A stretch of DNA of 64,000 nucleotides. Origin: Shimia biformata. GTDB taxonomy: Bacteria; Pseudomonadota; Alphaproteobacteria; Rhodobacterales; Rhodobacteraceae. Under the pieces are notes generated by a model that made no database searches, was not told the origin of the DNA, and was given only the letters and a program-made list of their open reading frames with translations. This document shows positions 18,337-26,085 of the stretch, in pieces. Position 1 is the first letter of the stretch; the number at the start of each line of letters is the position of its first letter. The stretch spans positions 186,001 through 250,000 of the forward strand of contig NZ_JAFEJK010000001.1 of NCBI RefSeq assembly GCF_016888515.1, written 5' to 3'. A program made the position numbers and the translations under genes.

Positions 18337-19457
18337 CCTCGCGCGCGCTGTTTGGCGTCACCGGACGCCGGATTGCAGGTCAACATCTGCGAACGATTCT
18401 GTTTTTCATGCTGGTGCTTCTCATCGTGGCCTTTGCCATAGACATCACCGAAAACCTCGATGAAATCCGCACCGCGTCGATCCGGCGCGACACGTCGCTG
18501 GGAACGCTGCTGTTTCCTTACCTTGGGCTACGCGGGGTCGATGTCGTCACGCGGCTTTTGCCGATGGCCTGTCTCGTCGGGAGTTTCACCACCGAGCTGC
18601 TGCGCCACCAGCGACTTGAGAACGTGATCCTTCAGGCTGCAGGCGCGTCCAATGCCTTCCTGATGGCAGCGATCCTGATCGCGGGTCTGGGGTTGGGTAC
18701 GGTGCAGACCGTGTTGGAAGGCTGGGCGCGACCAAAAGCGGTGTTTGCGCAGGTCGAACTGGGGCTGGGCACCTATGCCCGGCGCTTTGGCGGGCAGGAC
18801 GACCGCGCACGCTGGTTCCTGGACGATGACCGCGCGCTGAGGGCCCAGGTCACAAAATCCCCGCCAATTCTGCGCGATGTCCTGCTGTTCGAGGGGGTAT
18901 CCGCCGACCACCTGTCACGGATCATCGCGGCTGAAACCGCGACACCCGGCAAAGACCCAGGCACCTGGATCCTGCATGGGGTCACGGAATGGCGCGCGCG
19001 CGGAAGCGGTGCAATGGCGGCAGAAAAGAGCGGAGAAATGAACCTGTCATTCCCGCTGACTCCGGCCCGGGTGCGCTATCTGGGAGTTGGCGGGTTCTAT
19101 ATCCCGCAAGAAAATCTGCGTGAAATCACTTCGCTGTCCGGCCAGCCCGGTCAGGCTAATGCCGAAACCGCGGTGGCCCGTCGCTGGACCGCATTTCTTC
19201 TGCCGGTCGTCTTCAGCCTTCTGGGTGCGTCGCTGGCGCGGTCAGGTCTAAGCGGGCGTCTGCTGGCACCGTTTCGACTGATCGGCCTGGGTGTTCTGGG
19301 CTATGTCTCGCTCGTGCTGGTCAAGGTGTTCTGGGCCTTGGGCGAACACGGCGTGATTGGCCCTTTCACCGCCTGCCTGATCCCGTTGGCAATCGCGGCG
19401 GCGCTGGTCACGCTTCTGCAGTTGCGGTTGTCGGGCCGATTTGCCCGCGCGCCCTAG
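18333..19457 (+). CDS. LptF/LptG-type (YjgP/YjgQ) permease, partner
   Basis: A 374-residue second permease with the same 3+3 membrane layout and a central soluble domain (about 120-280, with GVTEWRARGSG and a VRYLGVGGFYIPQENL stretch). ITENLDEIRTAS near residue 35 and RHQRLENVILQAAGAS (coupling helix) are typical of the family. The ATG overlaps the stop of the preceding permease, suggesting a heterodimer. It ends convergently with the cytidylyltransferase gene, overlapping it by four bases. No ATPase subunit is encoded next to the pair, so they would use an ATPase from elsewhere, such as the housekeeping LptB; this is inference. Confidence 0.8.
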   Translation: MTSRALFGVTGRRIAGQHLRTILFFMLVLLIVAFAIDITENLDEIRTASIRRDTSLGTLLFPYLGLRGVDVVTRLLPMACLVGSFTTELLRHQRLENVILQAAGASNAFLMAAILIAGLGLGTVQTVLEGWARPKAVFAQVELGLGTYARRFGGQDDRARWFLDDDRALRAQVTKSPPILRDVLLFEGVSADHLSRIIAAETATPGKDPGTWILHGVTEWRARGSGAMAAEKSGEMNLSFPLTPARVRYLGVGGFYIPQENLREITSLSGQPGQANAETAVARRWTAFLLPVVFSLLGASLARSGLSGRLLAPFRLIGLGVLGYVSLVLVKVFWALGEHGVIGPFTACLIPLAIAAALVTLLQLRLSGRFARAP

Positions 19458-20251
19458 CCCGCCAGACGCATTGCGTCATTGGCCTCGATCCGGGGCCAGA
19501 CCTTTTCTCTGGCGCGGCTCAGCATCGCCTCGTCATCAATTTCCATCCACGCAAGGTCGGAAATCAGGTGACAGGGCAGTTCAACCGCCTGCGCCATACG
19601 GATGATGCCGGGTTCATAGTCTGATCGCGGGTCTTCCGCCAACAGCGATTGCACCGCATCCAACAGCACCGGCACATTCCCACCCGACACCGACGTAATC
19701 CCGACCAGTTCTCCGATGTGGGGTTCGCCGAGGTGGTTTTTGTCCTTGGACATGGTGACAAAGGCCGGGCGACGTCCTTCTCCGGAGCGGCCCCAGATAT
19801 AGACCTCGTCGGTGGCGCGGGTTTCGCCAGAGATCAACAGCGCGCTGTCGCCCAGAACCATCGGGTCCAGCGCGCGGGCCTCATACACGATATCAGATTC
19901 AAGAATGATCAGATTACCAGCCAGCCCTTCAATCCCGGTCATCAATGACCGCAAACTGCCAGTTTCCGCGAAATGCGGGTTGTGGACCAATTCGACCCCG
20001 GCGCGACCGGCAAAAGCCGCTTCATACTGCTCGTTCAGGTGCCCGGTGACGATCCGCACGCGGCCAACCCCTGCCGCATGCAGCAGGCCGACGGAACGCT
20101 CAACCAGACGATGCCCGCCGATCTCGATCAATCCTTTCGGGGTCAGCTTGCCGCGCGGCCCCATCCGCACGCCGCGCCCGGCGGCCACGATGACTGCTGT
20201 GGTGTCCGACAATACGCCAAAGCCCCTGAAACTGCTCGAATAGTTACGCAA
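19454..20251 (-). CDS. LicC-type nucleotidyltransferase (probable CTP:phospho-alcohol cytidylyltransferase)
   Basis: A cytosolic nucleotidyltransferase of up to 265 residues. The nucleotide loop reads VIVAAGRGVRMGPRGKLTPKG, followed by VELVHNPHFAETGSLRSL, LIILESDIVYE and, near the end, WMEIDDEAML. The NP-x-F-x-x-TGSLRSL block and the ESDIVYE metal motif are those of LicC-like enzymes that activate phosphocholine, phosphonates or inositol phosphate with CTP. The start is uncertain: TTG 20251 gives the longest frame, while TTG 20212 with AGGGG upstream begins right before the nucleotide fold. It is divergent from a CDP-alcohol phosphotransferase gene by about 40 bases, so its CDP-linked product may be that enzyme's substrate. 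Confidence 0.78.
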   Translation of the reverse strand: MRNYSSSFRGFGVLSDTTAVIVAAGRGVRMGPRGKLTPKGLIEIGGHRLVERSVGLLHAAGVGRVRIVTGHLNEQYEAAFAGRAGVELVHNPHFAETGSLRSLMTGIEGLAGNLIILESDIVYEARALDPMVLGDSALLISGETRATDEVYIWGRSGEGRRPAFVTMSKDKNHLGEPHIGELVGITSVSGGNVPVLLDAVQSLLAEDPRSDYEPGIIRMAQAVELPCHLISDLAWMEIDDEAMLSRAREKVWPRIEANDAMRLAG

Positions 20252-20292
20252 GCCTATGCTACCAAAACATATCTCGCAAGAAGGGGACCGGG

Positions 20293-20970
20293 GTGGCAGA
20301 CAGGACGCAGTATTCGCTGGCCGAGATCAGGCGCAGTCACCCATCCGACAAGGCCCGCAACGAATGGCAGACGGAATGGGCGCTGTCCCTGCTTTATCGT
20401 CGGCCCGGTTTCATCGTTGCATGGGCATTGTTGCGGCTTGGTTTCAACGCCAATCACGCGACGGCGGCAAGCCTTGTCCTGACCCTGCTGATGCCCTTCG
20501 CCGCACTTGCCATGCCAATCGAAGCGGCGGCGGTCATGGTGTTCTGGCTGGCGGTCACACACCAGATTCTTGATTGCGCCGATGGCAGCATGGCGCGGGT
20601 GACCGGCACGGCCGGCGCAGCGGGCGCCCGGTTCGATTTCCTTGTCGACATGCTGCATTGGGGGCTGCTTTACCTGTCGCTGGGCCTGTTGGCCGATGCT
20701 CAATTCAATAGCGGCTGGACATGGACTGCGGTGGCACTGTTCGCAGGGTGGCTGCGTCTGTTCGCACGGGTCTGCCGTGACAGCACCCCAACGCCGCCCC
20801 CGACCGCCGACGCCCCCGCCCCACCATTCATTGTCATGGCCGTCAGTGGCCTGAACGGATTGATCCCACTGCTGCCGGTTGCCGGCGACCATCTGCACTG
20901 GGCAGTCCTGTTCATCACCGTGTTCAGTGTGCTGGACCTGGCCGATTCTCTACCCGGAGCGCTGCGTTGA
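20293..20970 (+). CDS. CDP-alcohol phosphotransferase, first copy
   Basis: A 225-residue membrane enzyme of the CDP-alcohol phosphatidyltransferase family. The full signature is present: D94, D97-G98, A101-R102, G111, D115 and D119, matching DG-x2-AR-x8-G-x3-D-x3-D, with four to six hydrophobic segments around it. Such enzymes move a phospho-group from a CDP-linked molecule to an alcohol. The start is GTG 20293 behind an AAGGGGA purine run. It overlaps the PimA-like glycosyltransferase (ATGA-like, 20967) and is divergent from the cytidylyltransferase. It lacks the DRYxE-like extension found in the second copy, so the two probably use different donors or acceptors. Confidence 0.85.
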   Translation: MADRTQYSLAEIRRSHPSDKARNEWQTEWALSLLYRRPGFIVAWALLRLGFNANHATAASLVLTLLMPFAALAMPIEAAAVMVFWLAVTHQILDCADGSMARVTGTAGAAGARFDFLVDMLHWGLLYLSLGLLADAQFNSGWTWTAVALFAGWLRLFARVCRDSTPTPPPTADAPAPPFIVMAVSGLNGLIPLLPVAGDHLHWAVLFITVFSVLDLADSLPGALR

Positions 20971-22073
20971 AAATCGTCGAAGTCAGCCCCTATGCCATCG
21001 GGCGTCCCGGCGGAGTTCAGACCCACATTCGCGATCTCAGAGCGTGGTTGATCGAACAGGGCCACGAAGTCCGTGTGCTTGCCCCGCCCGGCCCCCCGAT
21101 CGAAGGCGTGACCCAGATCGGCCGGTGCCGCACCGCATCCGTCCACGGCACCAGTTTCGAACTGACCCATGCCACGCGTGCCGAATTGCGCAGTTGCGTT
21201 GCCGAGTTGCAGACCTGGGGTGCCGAGGTGGTGCATCTGCACACGCCTTGGGTGCCGATGCTTGGCTGGCAGGTATGGCGGCGGCTGAACCTGCCGACCG
21301 TGGCAACCTTTCACGCGACATTGCCCGAGGATAACGGCCCGGATCCCGTCAGCTGGTTCCTGCGCCGGGTCGCCGGATATTTCAACAAGCGGGTGTCGGC
21401 AGTGGTGGTGCCCTCGGACGGACCCCGCGCCCAGTGGATTGCGGCGGGTGCAAACCCGGTGCCGGGCATCATGCCCCCGACCATCAACTTGTCTCGATGG
21501 CGCGGCGCCCGGATCGAGAAAGCCGACGAAACGGCATTCAACGTGATCTGCCTTGGCCGGCTTGAGGAACGCAAAGGGCTGTTCGTCTTGCTGGAAGCGT
21601 GGAAACAGGTATCCGCGTCCCTGCCCCACGCCCATCTGACCATCGCCGGGAACGGGTCACTGGAGCAGGCCATACGACAGCGCATTGAATCGGATGCATT
21701 GCCCCGCGTGTCCCTGCTTTCTGCTCCGCCACATGAGGCCGCGCCCGCCCTTGTCGCCGGGGCGGATGCCTTTGTCGCTGCAGCGCTGGGCGGCGAAAGC
21801 TTTGGCCTTGTGCTGATTGAAGCGATGGCGGCGGGTGTTGTTCCCGTTGCCTCGGACAACGCAGGCTTTGCCTCGGTCCTGACCGGCCCGGGCGCCGACC
21901 TGCTATTTCCTGTGGGCGACGCTGGGGCGCTGGCTTCGAGACTGGTCGCGCTGGCCCAAGACAGGGCAAGACTTGTCCGGATGCGCAACTGGGCCATGCA
22001 CCACGCAGACCAGTTCGACGTCACCCGCATCGGGCCCGACTATGTCCGCCTGTTTCAATCGGCGCTTGGCTGA
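20967..22073 (+). CDS. GT4 glycosyltransferase resembling PimA
   Basis: A 368-residue GT-B glycosyltransferase. Several blocks follow mycobacterial PimA, which adds mannose to phosphatidylinositol: RPGGVQTHIRDL at residues 13-24, VVHLHTPWVP, TVATFHATLP with H116, GRLEERKG at 197-204, and LGGESFGLVLIEAMAAG, which holds the E277 to E285 EX7E pair and then VVPVASD. PimA-like blocks also occur in other GT4 enzymes, so the match is suggestive. The start overlaps the CDP-alcohol phosphotransferase by four bases. With inositol phosphate synthase in the same locus, mannosylation or another glycosylation of an inositol lipid is a reasonable guess. It overlaps the convergent Stealth gene by 19 bases. 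Confidence 0.8.
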   Translation: MKIVEVSPYAIGRPGGVQTHIRDLRAWLIEQGHEVRVLAPPGPPIEGVTQIGRCRTASVHGTSFELTHATRAELRSCVAELQTWGAEVVHLHTPWVPMLGWQVWRRLNLPTVATFHATLPEDNGPDPVSWFLRRVAGYFNKRVSAVVVPSDGPRAQWIAAGANPVPGIMPPTINLSRWRGARIEKADETAFNVICLGRLEERKGLFVLLEAWKQVSASLPHAHLTIAGNGSLEQAIRQRIESDALPRVSLLSAPPHEAAPALVAGADAFVAAALGGESFGLVLIEAMAAGVVPVASDNAGFASVLTGPGADLLFPVGDAGALASRLVALAQDRARLVRMRNWAMHHADQFDVTRIGPDYVRLFQSALG

Positions 22074-23017
22074 CGTTCGAACCGCGACGGGGTCGGGAAC
22101 CGTGCATCCAGCCACGCTTTGACCATGCGTTCGACCCTCGGGTTCGGGTTGTTTTCGAAACTGTCGTTCAGCGTCGCGGTGAAGGGGGATTTCCTGTCCA
22201 GCATGCGCAACTGCGCCCATGTCCAGGGCGCGAAATTCTCAAGCGAGACATAGCCCTCGAACCGGCGCGTTTCGCCCCGCGTCGCCGTTATCGCTGCGCC
22301 CTGTTCGACCGCGTAATGGGGATAAAGGAACTCGGGCGGGATATTGCCCGCCGATCGGAAACGCGACGCGCGGGTGACCGCGAACTCATCCCCGAATGTG
22401 TCGATCATCCGCGCCCATACCGCCTTCTCGATCAGCCTGGGGCCGTGAATGACGTGGTGCCGATCGGCTGACATGCCACGCCGAGCCAAAGCCACGCAGG
22501 TTTCGGCCAGGGCCAGGTTCCACGGGCTTTCTTTGGTCTTGTCCAGCACCTCCAACTGACGGACACGCTTGCGGGTGAAATGCGACAACGGCACTCCGTC
22601 CCGCCACATGGCGTCAAATGCACCGCGCCTGAGGAACAGCATGTCATCCTCGACATAGATGAACTGTTCGGCCAATCCCGGCAGCAGGTGCAGATGGCTG
22701 ACAATGGAAAACGAGTTGAAGGTCGGCAGAAGCGCGGGGGACATGATCTGGTCGTGATGCACCACCTCGATATCGGGATGATCGGCTTTTAGCCACCGGG
22801 GAACCTGTGGCCGGCAACTGACCAGATAGACGCGGCGAACTTCGGGCAGGTTTACCTCGAGGCTGCGCAGCGCATATCGGATCAGGTCCAGGTTATCGCG
22901 GGTGCGGTTGGGATTGGTGTCGTGGCGAGTCCCGGCATAGGCGGCAAGCTGATCGGCATAGCCCGGAAATCGGTCATCCACCCAGGTAAAGACTGCATCC
23001 ACTGGCGCTTTGGTCAT
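22055..23017 (-). CDS. Stealth family hexose-1-phosphate transferase
   Basis: A 320-residue protein with the Stealth conserved regions: DAVFTWVDDRFPGY at the N-terminus (CR1), RDNLDLIRYALRSLEVNLP and VYLVSC (CR2), and PTFNSFSIVSHLHLLPGLAE followed by FIYVEDDMLFL (CR2/CR3, with the DD metal site). Stealth proteins transfer sugar 1-phosphates from UDP-sugars and build phosphodiester-linked glycans in capsules; the eukaryotic relative is GlcNAc-1-phosphotransferase. No signal peptide is seen. It lies on the opposite strand inside the lipid locus, overlapping the glycosyltransferase gene at the 3' end, and divergent from the FGGY kinase gene. Its acceptor here, glycan or glycolipid head group, is unknown. 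Confidence 0.85.
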   Translation of the reverse strand: MTKAPVDAVFTWVDDRFPGYADQLAAYAGTRHDTNPNRTRDNLDLIRYALRSLEVNLPEVRRVYLVSCRPQVPRWLKADHPDIEVVHHDQIMSPALLPTFNSFSIVSHLHLLPGLAEQFIYVEDDMLFLRRGAFDAMWRDGVPLSHFTRKRVRQLEVLDKTKESPWNLALAETCVALARRGMSADRHHVIHGPRLIEKAVWARMIDTFGDEFAVTRASRFRSAGNIPPEFLYPHYAVEQGAAITATRGETRRFEGYVSLENFAPWTWAQLRMLDRKSPFTATLNDSFENNPNPRVERMVKAWLDARFPTPSRFERQPSAD

Positions 23018-23162
23018 TTCGCCCCGCTTCCATTGTTCCGCTCACATTCTTCAATAGGCTCAATCCCTTGCGCAAGCACTCATCCATTGCAATTGCGCCC
23101 CGCTTTGTGCCAGCCTTCGAAGGGTTCGGGCATGGGTCCCGGCGGGAAACGCAGGAACAGCC

Positions 23163-24722
23163 ATGCCCGGACACAGCGCGGATCTGGTTATCGCGGCGGA
23201 TTTCGGAACGTCCGGGGTCAAGGTTGGGCTGGTCGACGGTGACCTGACGATTCTGGCCAAGGTCACCGAGACCTATCCCATCGACCTTGGGTCTGGCGGG
23301 CGCGCCGAACAACATCCCGAGGACTGGTGGGCTGCGCTGGCGCGTGCGCTGACGCGCCTGCGTCACGAATGGCCCGAGATTGCTGCACGCGCCGGTGCGC
23401 TGGTCTTTTCAACCCAGGTCTGCGGTGTGATCGCCACCGCACGTGACGGCACCCCGCTGCGCCCCTGCCTGACTTGGCTCGACAAGAGGGCAGCGGGGCT
23501 TGGGCAAGCACTGATCGGCGGTTTTCCCTCGGTGCATGGCTATCAGGTCGGCAAGTTGGCAACCTGGCTGCGGCTAGCAAACGGCGCCCCGGCCAAGAAC
23601 GGCATGGACCCAACTGCCAAGATGATCTGGATCCGGGAAAACGAGCCCGACATTTTTGCCAATACCCATCGTTTCCTCGACGTGAAGGACTGGCTGGTGC
23701 ATCGCGCCACCGGTCAGTTCACCACCAGCGCCGAAAGTGCAAACCTCACGTGGATTATGGACACTCGCCCCGGACGGGAAGACTGGTCCGAGGCACTGGC
23801 TCGCAAATGCGGCTTGCCAACGGACAAGATGGCGATGATCGTCGACGCCGATGCCGTTGTCGGCACCCTGACCCCACAGGCAGCAGCGGAACTGGGGCTG
23901 GACGCGGCGACGCCGGTGCTCGGCGGCACTTCGGATGTCACTGCGGCGGCGCTCGGGTCTGGCGCGGTGGCGGACGGAGAGCTTCATATCTCGGCTGCGA
24001 CAAGTGTCTGGATCGCAGGCTTCTTCCCCGGTCGCCGCCTCAGCGTACCGCATTCTTATGCCACGATCTGCAGCGGACTGGGTTACCGTCCACTGTTGAT
24101 TGCAACGCAGGAAAGCGCCGGGTCCGCAATGGAATGGGCGGTCAAACTGACAGGCCGCCCGGTTACCGACGAGGAACTGACCGGCGCTTTTGACGCGATC
24201 GGGGAAAGCCAACCCGACGACCCCTTCTTCCTGCCCTGGCTGGCCGGTGAACGTGTACCGGTGGACAATAACAAGCTGCGCGGCACATTCTGGGGGCTGG
24301 GACTGCACCACGACGCCAACGCCCTGCGTCGTGCCGCGCTGGAAGGGGTTGCGCTGAACCTGCGCTGGGCTTTTGGAAAGGTCATCCGCACCAGGGGCGC
24401 CAAGGCAGACGGACCGATCTCATTGGGTGGCGGTGTGGCGGCCAATGCAGTCTTTGCCCAGACGCTGGCAGATGCGCTGAACCGGGACATCCGAGTGGGC
24501 CAGGCCCGCCATGCCGGTGTGCTGGGCACAGCAACCCTTGCCGCTCCGGTGATGGGCTGGGCCGATACGGTTTGGGACTGCGCCCGCCGCCTTCAGGGTC
24601 AGACAACCGCTCATTATCAACCGAACCCAGACCGCGTTGACCAATTGAACGCACGCGACTCACGCCTGTCGCGCATCCGCGCCGACATGGTCAAAAGCTA
24701 TCAAAGGACCGACGCGCCATGA
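23163..24722 (+). CDS. FGGY-family carbohydrate or polyol kinase
   Basis: A 519-residue cytosolic kinase of the actin-like ATPase fold. The phosphate-1 motif reads VIAADFGTSGVKVGLVDGD, the central PVLGGTSDVTAAALGSGA is the second nucleotide motif, and ISLGGGVAANAVFAQTLAD is the adenosine motif near residue 420. The overall build (CLTWLDKRA, DVKDWLVHRATG) is nearest to xylulokinase-like members, whose substrates vary widely. AGGAACAGCC precedes the ATG. It is joined by ATGA to the second CDP-alcohol phosphotransferase, which suggests that its phosphorylated product feeds lipid head-group synthesis rather than sugar catabolism. Inositol or another polyol is possible; nothing in the sequence fixes it. 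Confidence 0.85.
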   Translation: MPGHSADLVIAADFGTSGVKVGLVDGDLTILAKVTETYPIDLGSGGRAEQHPEDWWAALARALTRLRHEWPEIAARAGALVFSTQVCGVIATARDGTPLRPCLTWLDKRAAGLGQALIGGFPSVHGYQVGKLATWLRLANGAPAKNGMDPTAKMIWIRENEPDIFANTHRFLDVKDWLVHRATGQFTTSAESANLTWIMDTRPGREDWSEALARKCGLPTDKMAMIVDADAVVGTLTPQAAAELGLDAATPVLGGTSDVTAAALGSGAVADGELHISAATSVWIAGFFPGRRLSVPHSYATICSGLGYRPLLIATQESAGSAMEWAVKLTGRPVTDEELTGAFDAIGESQPDDPFFLPWLAGERVPVDNNKLRGTFWGLGLHHDANALRRAALEGVALNLRWAFGKVIRTRGAKADGPISLGGGVAANAVFAQTLADALNRDIRVGQARHAGVLGTATLAAPVMGWADTVWDCARRLQGQTTAHYQPNPDRVDQLNARDSRLSRIRADMVKSYQRTDAP

Positions 24723-25339
24723 TTGACGGCCTGATCAAAACCCGCATCGACCCTCTGTGGGAAGCGATGGCCACGCCGCTGGTCAAAGCCGGCCTGACAC
24801 CAAATCAGGTGACCTTTGCCGGGCTTGTGCTGATCTGCCTGTCGTCGCTGGCCTACCTTTGGCACTTGTCGCCCTTGTGGTTCGGCCTGACCTTGGCCCT
24901 GTCCTTTGTTTTTGATGCCCTTGATGGCGCCGTGGCCCGGCGGCGAAACATGCCGTCGAAAGCGGGCGGCTATTTCGACGCCATGGTGGACCGTTACCAG
25001 GAACTGGTGGTTCTGATGGCGCTTGGATACGTGCATCACCTCTGGCCACTGGCCTTTCTTGCCTTTGCGGGCAGCGTGCTGATCTCTTATGCCAAGGCGC
25101 GCACCGCCATAGAAATCGCGGTGAACAACGACACCTGGCCCGACCTGTTCGAACGGATGGAACGGATAATCTTCTTGTGTGTCATGCTGATCGCGGCGGG
25201 CCTGATCTCCGACTGGCGGGACCAGATCATCTTTTGGGGGTTGGTGATTTATTCCGTCCTGGCCCATCTGACCGCTCTTCAACGGGCGCGACGGGCCACC
25301 GCGATGCTGCGACAAGCCGATCAGGACGCGCGCGAGTGA
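24719..25339 (+). CDS. CDP-alcohol phosphotransferase, second copy (phosphatidylinositol-phosphate synthase-like)
   Basis: A 206-residue membrane enzyme with the complete family signature: D66, D69-G70, A73-R74, G83, D87 and D91, followed by RYQE. The lead LTPNQVTFAGL and the DRYQE end resemble bacterial and archaeal phosphatidylinositol-phosphate synthases, which join CDP-diacylglycerol to inositol 1-phosphate. The inositol phosphate synthase and the CdsA-like protein of this locus would supply both substrates. The call of the exact head group is inference; glycerol- or other polyol-phosphate users share the motif. It overlaps the kinase gene by ATGA and the convergent DRAM-like gene by 19 bases. 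Confidence 0.83.
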   Translation: MIDGLIKTRIDPLWEAMATPLVKAGLTPNQVTFAGLVLICLSSLAYLWHLSPLWFGLTLALSFVFDALDGAVARRRNMPSKAGGYFDAMVDRYQELVVLMALGYVHHLWPLAFLAFAGSVLISYAKARTAIEIAVNNDTWPDLFERMERIIFLCVMLIAAGLISDWRDQIIFWGLVIYSVLAHLTALQRARRATAMLRQADQDARE

Positions 25340-26085
25340 CGCCACAGCGCCGCGATCAGGTCCACGTGGAATGACAGGGACAGCGACAGCATCAAGCTGA
25401 TCAACGCCGGCTCGGTCAGCACATAGGCCGTGTACATCGGCTTTTGCCACGTTCCCAAGTCGAAGTCTTTGGCGACGAACAACAGCAGATAGATCACGCC
25501 CCCCACGGGTGTCAGCCAAACCAGCCGCCAACGCAACCGCGCCATGAATGGCAACAAGACTCCGCCGCCTACCAGCCGGAATACCATGTACTGTGCCACC
25601 AGCATCGACGTCACCATCACCGCTTCGGAGATGAAAAACAGATAGCTTCCGACCATGTGCATGTCATTGTGATCGGGGAACCTGAAAACGCTGAGGATCA
25701 CCATCCCCGTGCTGGCCAGCCCTTGCAGCATCACCGTCAGCCCGCAGGCCAGTATCGCACGGCGACCGCGCGGCGTGCCCGCATGCCCCGACGCCAGCAG
25801 TTGTTTTGCCAAAAGCGCAAAAAGCGCTGCGATGCCGACAAAGACAATCGGCGCGCTGATGCCGATCCAAAAAGCGAACCCCGGCCCGATCTCAGGATCG
25901 GAAATCGCGCGGCTGATGGTCGGTGGCTTGCGCGCGACATAGTCGGGATTGCGAGCAATGAACCCGGCGCGCGCGGCGTAGATCTGGTAGTTCACCACGA
26001 GAAATGTGAAGCCGATGCAAAACAGCTCGACCCGGATCAGGCGCTCGGTGCCGGATCGTTGCACCGCCTGATCCCTTGCGGTCAT
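25321..26085 (-). CDS. Multi-pass membrane protein resembling the Frag1/DRAM/Sfk1 family
   Basis: A 254-residue protein with six hydrophobic segments. The start is ATG 26085, which overlaps the stop of the ABC exporter gene as ATGA; an upstream ATG at 26166 lies inside that gene. TISRAISDPEIGPGFAFWIG after the first helix and DMHMVGSYLFFISEAVM in the middle follow the pattern of the Frag1/DRAM/Sfk1 family, members of which in eukaryotes act in lipid remodelling and membrane asymmetry. The resemblance is by eye and moderate. It may help place or remodel the lipid made by this locus. Alternatives are an unrelated six-helix membrane protein. Confidence 0.55.
   Translation of the reverse strand: MTARDQAVQRSGTERLIRVELFCIGFTFLVVNYQIYAARAGFIARNPDYVARKPPTISRAISDPEIGPGFAFWIGISAPIVFVGIAALFALLAKQLLASGHAGTPRGRRAILACGLTVMLQGLASTGMVILSVFRFPDHNDMHMVGSYLFFISEAVMVTSMLVAQYMVFRLVGGGVLLPFMARLRWRLVWLTPVGGVIYLLLFVAKDFDLGTWQKPMYTAYVLTEPALISLMLSLSLSFHVDLIAALWRHSRAS

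Noticed and set aside
20254-20898. Minus-strand frame opposite the first CDP-alcohol phosphotransferase
   Set aside because: The plus-strand gene has a complete catalytic signature; the opposite frame is low-complexity.
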